Part shown: positions 1 to 8,239 of the stretch, piece by piece
Position numbering within the stretch: position 1 is the stretch's first letter
Layout: the number at the start of each line of letters is the position of its first letter
NCBI GenBank assembly: GCA_036897485.1
Contig: JAYMTF010001186.1
Coordinates: 1 to 25,563, forward strand
DNA from: Pelargonium nanum
Lineage: Eukaryota; Streptophyta; Magnoliopsida; Geraniales; Geraniaceae
Reading direction: 5' to 3'
DNA length: 25,563 nt
Notes under the pieces: generated by a model
The model's database searches: none
What the model was told of the DNA's origin: nothing
Seen by the model: the letters and a program-made list of their open reading frames with translations, nothing else
Made by a program: the position numbers and the translations under genes

Positions 1-1137
1 TTTTCGTAATTGAGTCTGTAAGTCACTATTATTCTTAATGAAATTAATATTTCCTTTCAAAAAAAAAAAAGTTAATTATACATGAATCATGAATAATATT
101 CATATGATAAGTTTGTTTTTTTTATCGGCAATAGATACTTTATATTTTAATTCAAAAGGAGTAACAAAGTACAAGTGAAGGAGCATAAAAACTCCATTCA
201 AGATGAGAGAAAATACAATATTGTAAACATGCTAAAATTGAATGGACCAAAAAAGTCTTGGAAAAAGATTCATGGTTGATGATAATGAATGATCATGATA
301 ATATAAACTTAACACATGATTATGATGATACAAAAGTCAATATATCACACTTACTAACATCTCTTTCATTTTATTTTAGGACGAATAAAGTATAATATAA
401 CTGGCAATGATGATAAGCCAGGTGAAGGGAGTTTCATGTATGAGATTAGAGTTGGCAAATTGCGGGTTGGGTCGCGTTCAAGTTTGGATTGGGCTTGTGT
501 TGTTGAACTTCAATCCAAGTTTCTGTATGGTCGGGTTAGAACCAAATTTTAGTCCTAAAATACACTTAATAGCGCGGATTCATACTACCCAAAAGTTTTT
601 CAAATCAACACATTGCATTTGAGAGTCGAGTATTCACGGATCCCGTCCAAATTGCCTAACTCCATATATACAAGATGGCGGATGCCTCTCAGAGCTTTGA
701 GATGGATTGTATTACTATTAGCCATTAGGTATAATTAGTAATTGTACTAAAAGAAAAATCGATTAGAATTTAGTATTTCTATACACACCCACCCAAATAT
801 GATACACCATGCTTTTATTGTTTTTTACAAAGAATAGGCATAAAAGATTGCAATTTACCTTCATGCCAAGATCACGACACCAAACAAATTAGGACTACGT
901 ACCCAAATTTGCAATTTCATCGAAATCAAATCAAGTCTTTGAAAATTAATCAATTCTATGGATTATCTATAAATAAATAAAAAAAACCAATAAAGACCAA
1001 GAAAATAGCAAGAATTCGTATTTTCTAGAGCCAAAAATATGGTAAAAGTCTGCAAAGTTGAAGTGATTAATTTGGTTGACTAATTTCTCCGTCAAAACCG
1101 TTAATCTCGTACAAATTTTGCAGATACAAAAGTCAAC
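1..1137. other. Intergenic AT-rich region, no gene recognised
   Basis: The stretch lies downstream (3' side) of the minus-strand wax synthase gene. Open frames here are short and resemble no protein I know. Around 455-640 there is a GGGT-rich, less AT-rich patch (GCGGGTTGGGTCG and nearby) of the kind often found in decayed plant transposons, but I cannot assign it to a family. The last hundred bases probably include the 3' untranslated region of the wax synthase gene. Confidence 0.5.
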
Positions 1138-2262
1138 TCAAACCGATCCGACAATTCTCAGCCCTCCGATTGATCTGAACCAATCCACAAACGCAACACC
1201 AACCTGCCTTACAAACGCGCCCACCGCCGCGTACTCCTCAAACGCCCTCACGTCCGCCTTGCACCGGAGCAGCTGCGGGAAGAACAGCCAAAACCCCGTC
1301 ACCATCACAAACACAATGGTCAGCGACCCCGACACCAATCCCGGCAGCCGGAACTTCCCGGCGACCACCCTCTTGACCGCAATCTCGGCGACCAAACACG
1401 ACCCGTGGAGGAGAAAAAAGCACGTGATCTCCCACGTGGGCCACACGCGCCCAAAGTGGTAAAATATGAGCTCATGCATCATCGCCGACGCCAGAAACGT
1501 GGCCATCACGGCAGGCACCACAGCCCAGCTCCGACCGACGGCGCGTGAGGAAAAATCCCGGACCGGCTCGTACACGGTGGGTCGCAAAATGCTGGTCACC
1601 ATAAGGTTCCATCTTCTTCCCCAAAAATCCTGAAGCGACGTGGATCTGTACGGCTCGTCAAATTGCGGCTCGAGCTCGATCCCCAAAATTCTCCGAGCAA
1701 TTGCGGCGTTGACGGCGAGGATGATTTCTAAACAGAAGTAAATGTGAAAACAATACAAAAACAATATGATTTTTGGGTGGATCTGGTCGCTGTAATCGTA
1801 AACTTTTATCAACGTCCCCAAAAGCAGTCCCTTTACAGCATAATTTAAAATCGAATTGTGGCCTTTAATGGCGATTCCGAGATCTGGGTTCTCTCCAAAT
1901 CCACCATTTCCAGATGGGTTTTGAATTTTTCCGCCATTTTTGTTCTGAATCTTGATGGGCATGCACGCAAGAGCCACGAAACGGCCGAGAGAGAGAGATG
2001 GGTCGGAGCAGAGAGGACCTTTACCAAAAGCGAAGAGCAGGAGCTTGAAATTCGCAAGCCAAGCAATATAGAAACTGGTGGTGCCTCCAAGATGTACGGA
2101 ATTGATGTTGAGAGGAAGAGCAAAGAAGAGACAAACAACAGGGACTACACAGAAGAGCCTTGTGGAGCCTTTGTGGGTGATGTGGCCAATCATGTAGCAG
2201 TAACAGAGAGACAACAACACTGTGAGCCAAACCTTGGCACACTTTAACAACTCACTCTCCAT
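1138..2262 (-). CDS. MBOAT-family wax synthase / acyl-CoA--sterol acyltransferase-like protein, intact
   Basis: A single-exon frame of 374 residues, close to the usual length of plant wax-synthase-like proteins (about 340-380). Hydrophobic membrane segments alternate along the whole length (for example residues 11-26, 35-50, 62-80, 143-154, 164-188, 246-262 and 312-330). The family block FWGRRWN is at residues 213-219, in the context SLQDFWGRRWNLM, and the MHE motif with the putative catalytic histidine is at 262-264. Family members sit in the endoplasmic reticulum membrane and transfer a fatty acyl group from acyl-CoA to a long-chain alcohol or sterol. Which acceptor this one uses cannot be read from sequence. 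The first methionine gives a natural hydrophobic N terminus, so I keep it. Residues 106-130 are a Gly/Asn-rich loop longer than in the neighbouring copy. A damaged paralogue lies about 2.3 kb upstream in the same orientation, so this is a tandem duplication. The family call is firm; the substrate is unknown. Confidence 0.88.
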   Translation of the reverse strand: MESELLKCAKVWLTVLLSLCYCYMIGHITHKGSTRLFCVVPVVCLFFALPLNINSVHLGGTTSFYIAWLANFKLLLFAFGKGPLCSDPSLSLGRFVALACMPIKIQNKNGGKIQNPSGNGGFGENPDLGIAIKGHNSILNYAVKGLLLGTLIKVYDYSDQIHPKIILFLYCFHIYFCLEIILAVNAAIARRILGIELEPQFDEPYRSTSLQDFWGRRWNLMVTSILRPTVYEPVRDFSSRAVGRSWAVVPAVMATFLASAMMHELIFYHFGRVWPTWEITCFFLLHGSCLVAEIAVKRVVAGKFRLPGLVSGSLTIVFVMVTGFWLFFPQLLRCKADVRAFEEYAAVGAFVRQVGVAFVDWFRSIGGLRIVGSV

Positions 2263-2784
2263 TTTAGGACTCTTAAAAATGTTGTTTGGTTTGTGATTGG
2301 ATTCACAGTTCTGGCAGGTTTGATGAAGAAACTAATTACTCTGTTTTATGATGATACCTAGAATCTCTGCAGCAATGTCATGGAAGGGGCTGGTTTATTG
2401 TTAATTAATTATGGATTTTTTTTATGCATTACAATTAAATATAGAAGAAACGTTGTGATTGGAGTGGGGGGTGAATAAAAAGAATTTAATAACAAAATGT
2501 GTTGAGTTGAATCTTGGAGACTTTGATTTTTTTATATTTTGATTTCCTTGCTGTCCACGTTTATTTCTTGGGCTACTTACTATTATATGCATGGAAGTCT
2601 AATACTTCTCCGTGTATTATGCATGGAAGTCTACTTACTAATTTCTTGCATTTATGCATCATGTACTATTAATATTTAATAATACATTTTAATTGAATTA
2701 GTTATAAACACTTGAATTTGTTATATCTAATGCCACAACAAGTTGGAAAAAAAAATATCAAGTAAGTTAATTATATATGAATTT

Positions 2785-2862
2785 CTAGTGGGGATCGAGC
2801 CCAAGAGCTCTTCCCACAATCTTAGCCTGCGATGCCAACTGAGGCACAACCTATTGGTATTA
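2785..2862 (-). repeat. tRNA-derived SINE-like head with A and B boxes
   Basis: Read on the minus strand, an A-box-like string TGCCTCAGTTGG (2835-2846) is followed about 35 bases later by a B-box-like string GGGCTCGATCCCC (2790-2802). Order, strand and spacing fit an RNA polymerase III internal promoter of a tRNA-related SINE. No clear 3' tail or target duplication was found and the piece does not fold as a full tRNA, so it is probably a decayed SINE head. Confidence is modest. Confidence 0.35.
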
Positions 2863-2987
2863 AGTATGAAATTTTTATTATAATATATATTTGATTATTT
2901 AAATTATGGTCCATTACTCAACACATACATAATATGAATTTAAAATGTAAATTATTTAAAAATAAAATCATAATTGAATTAAAAAGT

Positions 2988-3085
2988 TTGTGACATCTTA
3001 TTAAAATATTTGAGTTAATTTTAATGTGGTGACACTAACTCATTAGTTTGGCTTAGGTTAAGCCAAATTTAGTTAGACCTAAATT
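2988..3085 (+). repeat. Dispersed repeat, copy A
   Basis: The copy contains TGTGACATCTTATTAAAATA, then TTTTAATGTGGTGACA and GGCTTAGGTTAAGCC, the last being an inverted repeat. Related blocks in the same order occur at about 6004-6145 and, without the first block, at 14527-14650. This suggests a small dispersed element, possibly a MITE. Ends are approximate. Confidence 0.4.
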
Positions 3086-4254
3086 CCTTTTTTTCTCTCT
3101 ATATATATTTGAATATTATTACACTTACAACACACTTCTACATAAGATACCAAAACACATAGTTATGAAGTGGTTCGAAATTAGAATCTCATTGCTGAAA
3201 GGCGAACATTTATCCATACTGTCAACTATGCGTTACTCAAACATGTTTTTTTTTTTTAAATCTAATGATCAAAGATGCAATATTCCCCTCTATTATGCAA
3301 ATCTTACTTGTGTGAGTGAGTGTACAATGGACCACTTCTGTTTTAAGCTTTGGAGTGAACCCTATTAACATGACCTATATATTCCAAATGATTTTAATTA
3401 AGGAAGAAGTGACAAGTGAACAATTCTGTTAATTGTATTTATATTGTTCTAACTTCTAACATGTATTTAGACCGTACTTGTTATTAATTAATAAATAAAT
3501 AGATGAGAAGAGCACGTTAAGAAGGGTTGACATAAAATGGAAGGAAAGAAAATATATTGAGCAGCCAATAATTATGCAAATTGCAAGAGACAACAACTAA
3601 TAGATATATGTCTGTATACACGATATTGTCGTTTATGGGATTGTATCGTTATTCTATCTGAGTTTCTGTTATTTTGTTATAATAATTACTTGGATGGTAA
3701 GTTTATTTAGATGACTATAAACAAGTGTGTAAATGTTTTATCCACAATTAATATGTAAATTCTTATACCAACTCTTACGTAACGACTAAATATTTTGTTT
3801 GAGTGAAAGAAAGTTGCATTAACTGATTAAAGTAGAAAAAGAGTCATGTAATCATAGCTTGGATACACCAAAAGAAGCTAATCTACGGGCTATATCTATA
3901 TATGCCCGCTTTAATTTGTTAACGGCCTAATTATACAGAGCTTATATAAAAGAGTTAAAAAAACAATGAGATTTCTGATTTTTGGTTGTGTTTGATAGTT
4001 ATCTTCATTGTAGTTTGGTTGTGTTACTCAGTTTTGTATAGATTTGTTTGTATTCTCGTGTTTATATATGTGTTTAACAAATTTAAAAGATACTAACTAA
4101 CTTATTACAAGTAAACTATTGGTTACCTATATATGTGTAACTTACTTCTTTAAAAAGAAAACAAACACTTGTTTTGAAACAAAAATTTAGATGAAACATG
4201 ACACTTTACCTATTTTGAGACAGAGTGAGTAAATAATTTAAATTAAAGCAATTT

Positions 4255-4365
4255 TTTTCTTTTCAGTTGAGCTACGCAATAGGGGTACGTCCCCCTCCCA
4301 TTTACCCCAAAACCCCCCCCCCCCCGACACAATGATAGTTGAACCCACGGCCTCCCACATGGAGA
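4255..4365. repeat. Low-complexity patch with a 13-base poly-C run, probable transposon remnant
   Basis: A run of 13 C bases lies at 4313-4325, flanked by GAGCTACGCAATAGGGGTACG on one side and TTGAACCCACGGCCTCCCACA on the other. Such tRNA-like strings are common in decayed plant transposons. The boxes are in the wrong order for a SINE internal promoter, so I leave the class open. Confidence 0.3.
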
Positions 4366-4536
4366 CGTGTAATTAAATTAATTGCAATGAAAATAATGAT
4401 AAGGAAACATTGTTAATAGTTAATTTAAAACCAAGGAACAAGAATTTGTATGCGGCACACAAAATGAGCTTCACCTAAGATCAAAATCCTTTTTCATAAA
4501 AAAATATTCTTCCAATTCAGGAACCAGAAAATGCGT

Positions 4537-5551
4537 TTACTTCTTGGTGATCAAATTGCAATCACCTCCTCCTCTGGTCCAAACCGGCAACACAATCAAC
4601 CAATAAGAAGTAACCAACACAAATCCAACCGTGACCATCCGGGAAGCCACCGGGTGAACCGGTTTCCAACCGTTAGTCCGTGCCAAACACCCGAACCCGG
4701 CCTCACCCACCATGCAAAACCCATGCAATACAAAGAACCGCGTGACCTGCCACGTGGGTCTCATCCCGCACGTGATATAGTAAAAAACCACCTCATGCAT
4801 GACCCCGGACACCACCAGAGTAACAACCACCGCCGCCACCCTTGCCGCCCCCGGTGCCGCCCCAACCACACCCTTCAAAAACTCCCGGGTCGGATCATAA
4901 ACCGTGACCCGCAAGATATAAGAAGACATAAGGTTCCACCTCCGCCCCCAAAACTCCTGCAGCGACGTGGCCATGTATGGCCGGTCGAAGAACCGCACCA
5001 CCTAGTCAAGAGCGGATCCAAAATATTTACTCAAAGGCAAAATTATAGGGCAACGAGAATAATGTGGGACATACTGAAAAGCAAAATTTGAAAAATGGTA
5101 GGAATAAAAATGAAAAACAATAAAACAAATATAAGGTAAATTTTAGTAAAACAAGTTCAGTGGGGGCAATTGCCCCTACACTCTTCTTCTTACATCCGTC
5201 CCTGACCTGGTAGCGCGAAAGGCCGGTTTTAGCAGCGTTTTGGTTGATGCGGAGAGGAAAGACGGTGAGGGCGGCAAAGTCGAGGGCGTTTTGGGGGCAG
5301 TTGTCGACGAGAGGGCCGCGGTGGAAAGCGAAGGAGAGGAGCTTGAAGGAGGCGATCCAGGTGAGGAAGAAGGAGGAGACTGATCGGAGGAAGGTGGAGG
5401 AGGAGAAGAGCCAGGGGATGGTGGAGAAGAGGTAGAAGATGGGGAGGAGAGAGACCAGTCTGAGGAGGCCTTTTGGGATCTTGGTGACCAGCAAGTGACA
5501 GTAGATGGATGAGGCCAAGATATGGAGTATTGGGTTGTTGAGGAGCTCCAT
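4537..5551 (-). pseudogene. Broken wax-synthase-like (MBOAT) paralogue
   Basis: The N-terminal part starts at 5551 (MELLNNPILHILASS) and ends at 5207 with the sequence SRYQ. The C-terminal part restarts at 5001 (VVRFFDRPYMATSLQEFWGRRWNLM) and ends at 4537, keeping the FWGRRWN and MHE motifs. Between them sits a 198-bp hAT-like element. Its 7-bp target duplication reads ACCAGGT on the upstream side and ACTAGGT on the downstream side, so the glutamine codon CAG has become a TAG stop in the second copy (5002-5004). The offset between the copies is 205 bp, and removing it puts both parts in one frame of about 269 codons. Compared with the intact neighbour (374 residues), a block of roughly 55 residues or more covering two central membrane helices is also missing, and the C terminus is about 30 residues shorter. 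An active enzyme is very unlikely. Confidence 0.82.
5007..5204. mobile_element. hAT-like non-autonomous element (MITE), 198 bp
   Basis: The left end reads CAAGAGCGGATCCAAAA and the right end, on the opposite strand, CAGGGACGGATGTAAGA. Eleven of 17 bases match, including the CA...CGGAT core typical of plant hAT ends. The flanks are ACCTAGT (5000-5006) and ACCTGGT (5205-5211), a target duplication with one mismatch; hAT elements usually make 8 bp and here 7 are clear. A palindromic GGGGGCAATTGCCCC lies near the right end (5162-5176). There is no transposase gene. It inserted into the coding sequence of a wax-synthase-like gene. Confidence 0.72.
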
Positions 5552-5596
5552 TTTCAGGGAAGATATGGGTTTTGTTTGGTTAGGTTACAATATGGG

Positions 5597-5605
5597 GTTT
5601 ATATA
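5597..5605 (-). promoter_or_regulatory. TATA box of the broken wax-synthase copy
   Basis: The minus strand reads TATATAAAC here, about 46 bases before the ATG at 5551. That spacing would give a very short leader but is plausible for a TATA box. It suggests the broken gene may still be transcribed. No expression evidence is available. Confidence 0.4.
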
Positions 5606-6003
5606 TGCGTGGAAGAAGGGTTGGCTGGTTTAGTGGCAATGCATTTTACGTGTACATTATGTATATGACATTTATTAAGGGATGGGTTTTAATGCTACAT
5701 ATCTAGAATTTGTGGCTGAGCCGGCCCTTTTCCAACTATAAATGGCAGGGCTGCTGCATGTTAAAATTAATTACCGTATACCCTATACCATGTTCAAGTT
5801 TCTTTTAAATTCATACATATGTACAACAAGGAAAATAAGTCATTTAGTTTTTTACTAAGCTAAGCATCCAGTAAGATCATGAAACGTTGTTAAAAATTTG
5901 CACACAGCGAGTCACCTCCTTAGTTCGGTCTAAATCAATAATTAATGAGGTTATGACACATCAACAAAGAGATGACAAAGATTGACTTAAGTTTTTAATA
6001 AAG

Positions 6004-6145
6004 TTGTGACATCTTATAAAGAGAAATAGATTCAAAGGGACGTTATTGTCTCACAAATTCACTTTGGTGATTATAAATGAATTCTAATGTAGTGACATGA
6101 AACTATTGGATTGACTTACGCTAAGCCAAAATTTATCAGTCTCAT
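6004..6145 (+). repeat. Dispersed repeat, copy B
   Basis: This copy contains TGTGACATCTTATAAAGAGA, ATTCACTTTGGTGATTATAAA, TCTAATGTAGTGACA and TGACTTACGCTAAGCC in the same order as copies A (2988) and C (14527). It is about 50 bp longer than copy A in the middle. Ends are approximate. Confidence 0.4.
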
Positions 6146-6169
6146 ATATATATATATATATATATATAT
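6143..6169. repeat. (AT)n microsatellite
   Basis: An almost pure AT dinucleotide run of about 27 bases, next to a short GAGAGAGA stretch. Confidence 0.9.
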
Positions 6170-6386
6170 GTAGAGAGAGAACAATGATTATAAATCAAGA
6201 GTTATTTAACTTAGATTAAACCAAAAATGAAGTCGTGACACCTTAAATTACGCACGGATTCAACAAACCGCTCATTGACTCATTGATGTATGTACATATG
6301 AATGAAATTGTAATATGATATCATAATTTTATTAGTTTAATTTAGTATGAGCCATGAACATCACGACTCATATTCGTTATTCTTTC

Positions 6387-6424
<38 letters not shown>
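6387..6424. repeat. Compound (GT)n(AT)n microsatellite
   Basis: About nine GT units run directly into about nine AT units. Compound arrays of this kind are usually length-polymorphic. Confidence 0.9.
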
Positions 6425-6938
6425 GCGTGGGGAAGCATATCTAAACACCTATTTCAATATTTTCTGGCAGCGTATGATGTTTTGTTACATGCTTTTGTGT
6501 TACATTACCCATGATTTTGCGTTTATGGTAGCCGTCTATCACATTCAAACTACACTTCTTGTACTTCTGATGGTTGGGATTATGGGCTTTACTACGATAG
6601 GCCTTACCCTCGTCTTGGGCTTCCAATATTGGTATTTTGTTTTTGTTTTTGTTCGCAACATGAGCATTCATAATACTCGGTGGCATTCTTCAACTAATCT
6701 ATTGATTCTGGTAAAGAACTCAATAAATACTATATTAGAGTCTTATTTCTTATTTACCGACAAAAAAATACTACTATTCAGAAGAGTTGCAGTTGGAATA
6801 GTAAACGATTTATCACAATTGTGCTCTAAAATCTGAAATGATAGTCTCTTTTATGTATGCATCATATATATTCCCAGCAACCACTAACCAGCAACATATG
6901 AACACAAGATCAACCATGCATGAAAAAATCACAGATAA

Positions 6939-7544
6939 TTAGGGCTCATGAAGGAACCTCTGCAAGCACCGAAACCCCAAATACTGAGCACAGAACCTCT
7001 CCATCTCCTCTCCGCCTCTCTCCCTACACACCTCCCTCTCCATCTCCTCCAGCGTCCTGTCCCAATTCATCAAAAATCCATCTCCATCGATATCGTACTC
7101 CACTTTCGCTTCACACACTGCGTCCACAATCTCCTGCAGCCCCACGATCCGGCGGCTCACCTTCCTCCTCGCCTCCCTCACCGCCGGATCCACCCCAGGC
7201 ACCGAGTCCAGCCTCAGCAGCAACCTCATCAAGGCCTCGTTAACCCTAACCTTCTCCCCCTCGCTGCCCCTCCCGGGTCCCACGGTTTCCTGCCGCTGAA
7301 TCACGCTCTGCAACTCGCTCGCTTCCGAATTGACGCTCGATATCGTCTTGAACAGCTTCCGGATCGCGTGGGCGCGGTACGCGGATTGGATTCTGGCGGC
7401 GGCGGCGGAGGATTGGGCGGGGATCGGTTGGGTTTGGGGTTTGGACGGAGATGGAGGGGCAGTTTGGTCATTGCGGAGAGTGTATGTGACAGTGGAAGAA
7501 GATGAAGAAGAAGAGAAGAAGGTGGATTTACGAGAGGACTTCAT
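6939..7544 (-). CDS. BAG5: BAG family molecular chaperone regulator 5-like, IQ motif plus BAG domain
   Basis: A single-exon frame of 201 residues, near the roughly 215 of Arabidopsis BAG5. The N terminus is basic and rich in serine (residues 1-25), as expected of a mitochondrial presequence; Arabidopsis BAG5 is mitochondrial. A proline-rich linker (29-44) is followed by an IQ calmodulin-binding motif (I52, Q53, R57, R62 within RIQSAYRAHAIRKLF). A helical BAG domain runs from about 61 to 148. BAG domains bind the Hsp70 ATPase domain, and in BAG5 the IQ motif binds calmodulin and links Ca2+ to Hsc70 signalling. Residues 151-162 (DIDGDGFLMNWD) resemble an EF-hand loop but have Asp, not Glu, at position 12 and no paired hand. 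The first ATG is used because it begins the targeting-like sequence. The gene lies directly downstream of FAH on the same strand, an order I believe is shared with Arabidopsis (At1g12050/At1g12060). Confidence 0.87.
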   Translation of the reverse strand: MKSSRKSTFFSSSSSSSTVTYTLRNDQTAPPSPSKPQTQPIPAQSSAAAARIQSAYRAHAIRKLFKTISSVNSEASELQSVIQRQETVGPGRGSEGEKVRVNEALMRLLLRLDSVPGVDPAVREARRKVSRRIVGLQEIVDAVCEAKVEYDIDGDGFLMNWDRTLEEMEREVCRERGGEEMERFCAQYLGFRCLQRFLHEP

Positions 7545-8239
7545 TTCATATCTGCTGTGATTGCTTTGAAAAGTGGCGGTGGAGAGTGCAGACTGTGAAG
7601 GAGTTAATTGTTATGTATATTCTAGAGAAAGTGGATTGTTGGATTGTTGAATGCTCTTGGCGCTTTCTTGCTAGAGTCGTTGGCTAAGGCTGGGTGGACC
7701 CATTTTGTCTCCCTTTGGCCTTTACTCTTTACTTTACCAACGGTTCACCTTTTCTCAGTATACTAGATTTTGGATCTCAATCCAGTCTAGTCACCATGGG
7801 AGATTAACACTATCCATGTTGCTACGCGTCGCAGGCTTGTGGTTGTGCAGTCCAACCATGCACATAGGCTCGTGGGCTTTGAGGGGTCACCACACCAATT
7901 TTATATTACTAATTTACTACCATGATTGCATTACATGACCCTAAATCACAAACAAGTAATGATGCTACGAAAATTTAGTAGGGCAAGTGTTTGATTTCGC
8001 TATATCTCTTGAGGTCTCAGTTTCGAGATTTGGTATTGGTACGTATTAATCAAAAAGTGAGGATGTGCTTAAAACCGAAATCCTCGCTAAGACCACTAGC
8101 AGTCATGGCAAATAAATATAAGGGTACCAACATATTCAATCACTTTATTGAGGAAATACATACCAGTAGATGATGATTACAGATGTAAGGATATAAGATC
8201 ATAACAGTTACAGATATTCAGCAAGACGATGATGTGCCC
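7545..8239. other. Spacer between FAH and BAG5
   Basis: It holds the BAG5 promoter and leader and the FAH 3' untranslated region. Both genes are on the minus strand, about 700 bp apart. Short plus-strand frames here (for example 7705-7938) show no recognisable protein. I see no strong TATA or heat-shock element. Confidence 0.45.

Larger units (their letters stand above)
2263..4536. other. Intergenic region between the two wax-synthase copies
   Basis: About 2.3 kb of AT-rich DNA with no convincing gene. The first part must hold the promoter of the 1138-2262 gene; a weak minus-strand TATA-like string (CTATATTTA) lies at 2436-2444, too uncertain to list by itself. A short direct duplication (TATGCATGGAAGTCTA, copies about 33 bp apart) lies at 2585-2635. 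A SINE-like piece and a dispersed repeat are listed separately. The small plus-strand frame at 3165-3368 resembles no known protein. Confidence 0.5.
5552..6938. other. Intergenic region between the broken wax synthase and BAG5
   Basis: AT-rich DNA with microsatellites and a dispersed repeat (listed separately). The frame at 6354-6836 on the plus strand is long (160 codons), but its start is translated GT/AT microsatellite (VCVCVCVYIYIY) and the rest matches nothing I recognise, so I do not call it a gene. The stretch before 6938 probably includes the BAG5 3' untranslated region. Confidence 0.5.

Noticed and set aside
3165..3368. 67-codon frame with a TATATATA-like stretch upstream
   Set aside because: It has no homology I recognise, a homopolymer run inside and coding-unlike composition.
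4255..4365. Candidate second SINE from tRNA-like strings
   Set aside because: On either strand the A-box-like and B-box-like strings are in the wrong order for an internal pol III promoter.
4531..5091. 186-codon plus-strand frame over the broken wax synthase
   Set aside because: It is the reverse complement of the wax-synthase C-terminal coding region and part of the inserted element; the minus-strand reading carries the family motifs.
6354..6836. 160-codon plus-strand open frame with hydrophobic stretches
   Set aside because: Its start is translated microsatellite (alternating V/C then Y/I), the composition is that of AT-rich random sequence, and no motif or splice context supports it.
6948..7505. 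185-codon plus-strand frame opposite BAG5
   Set aside because: It is a shadow of the GC-richer BAG5 coding sequence; the minus frame has the IQ and BAG features.
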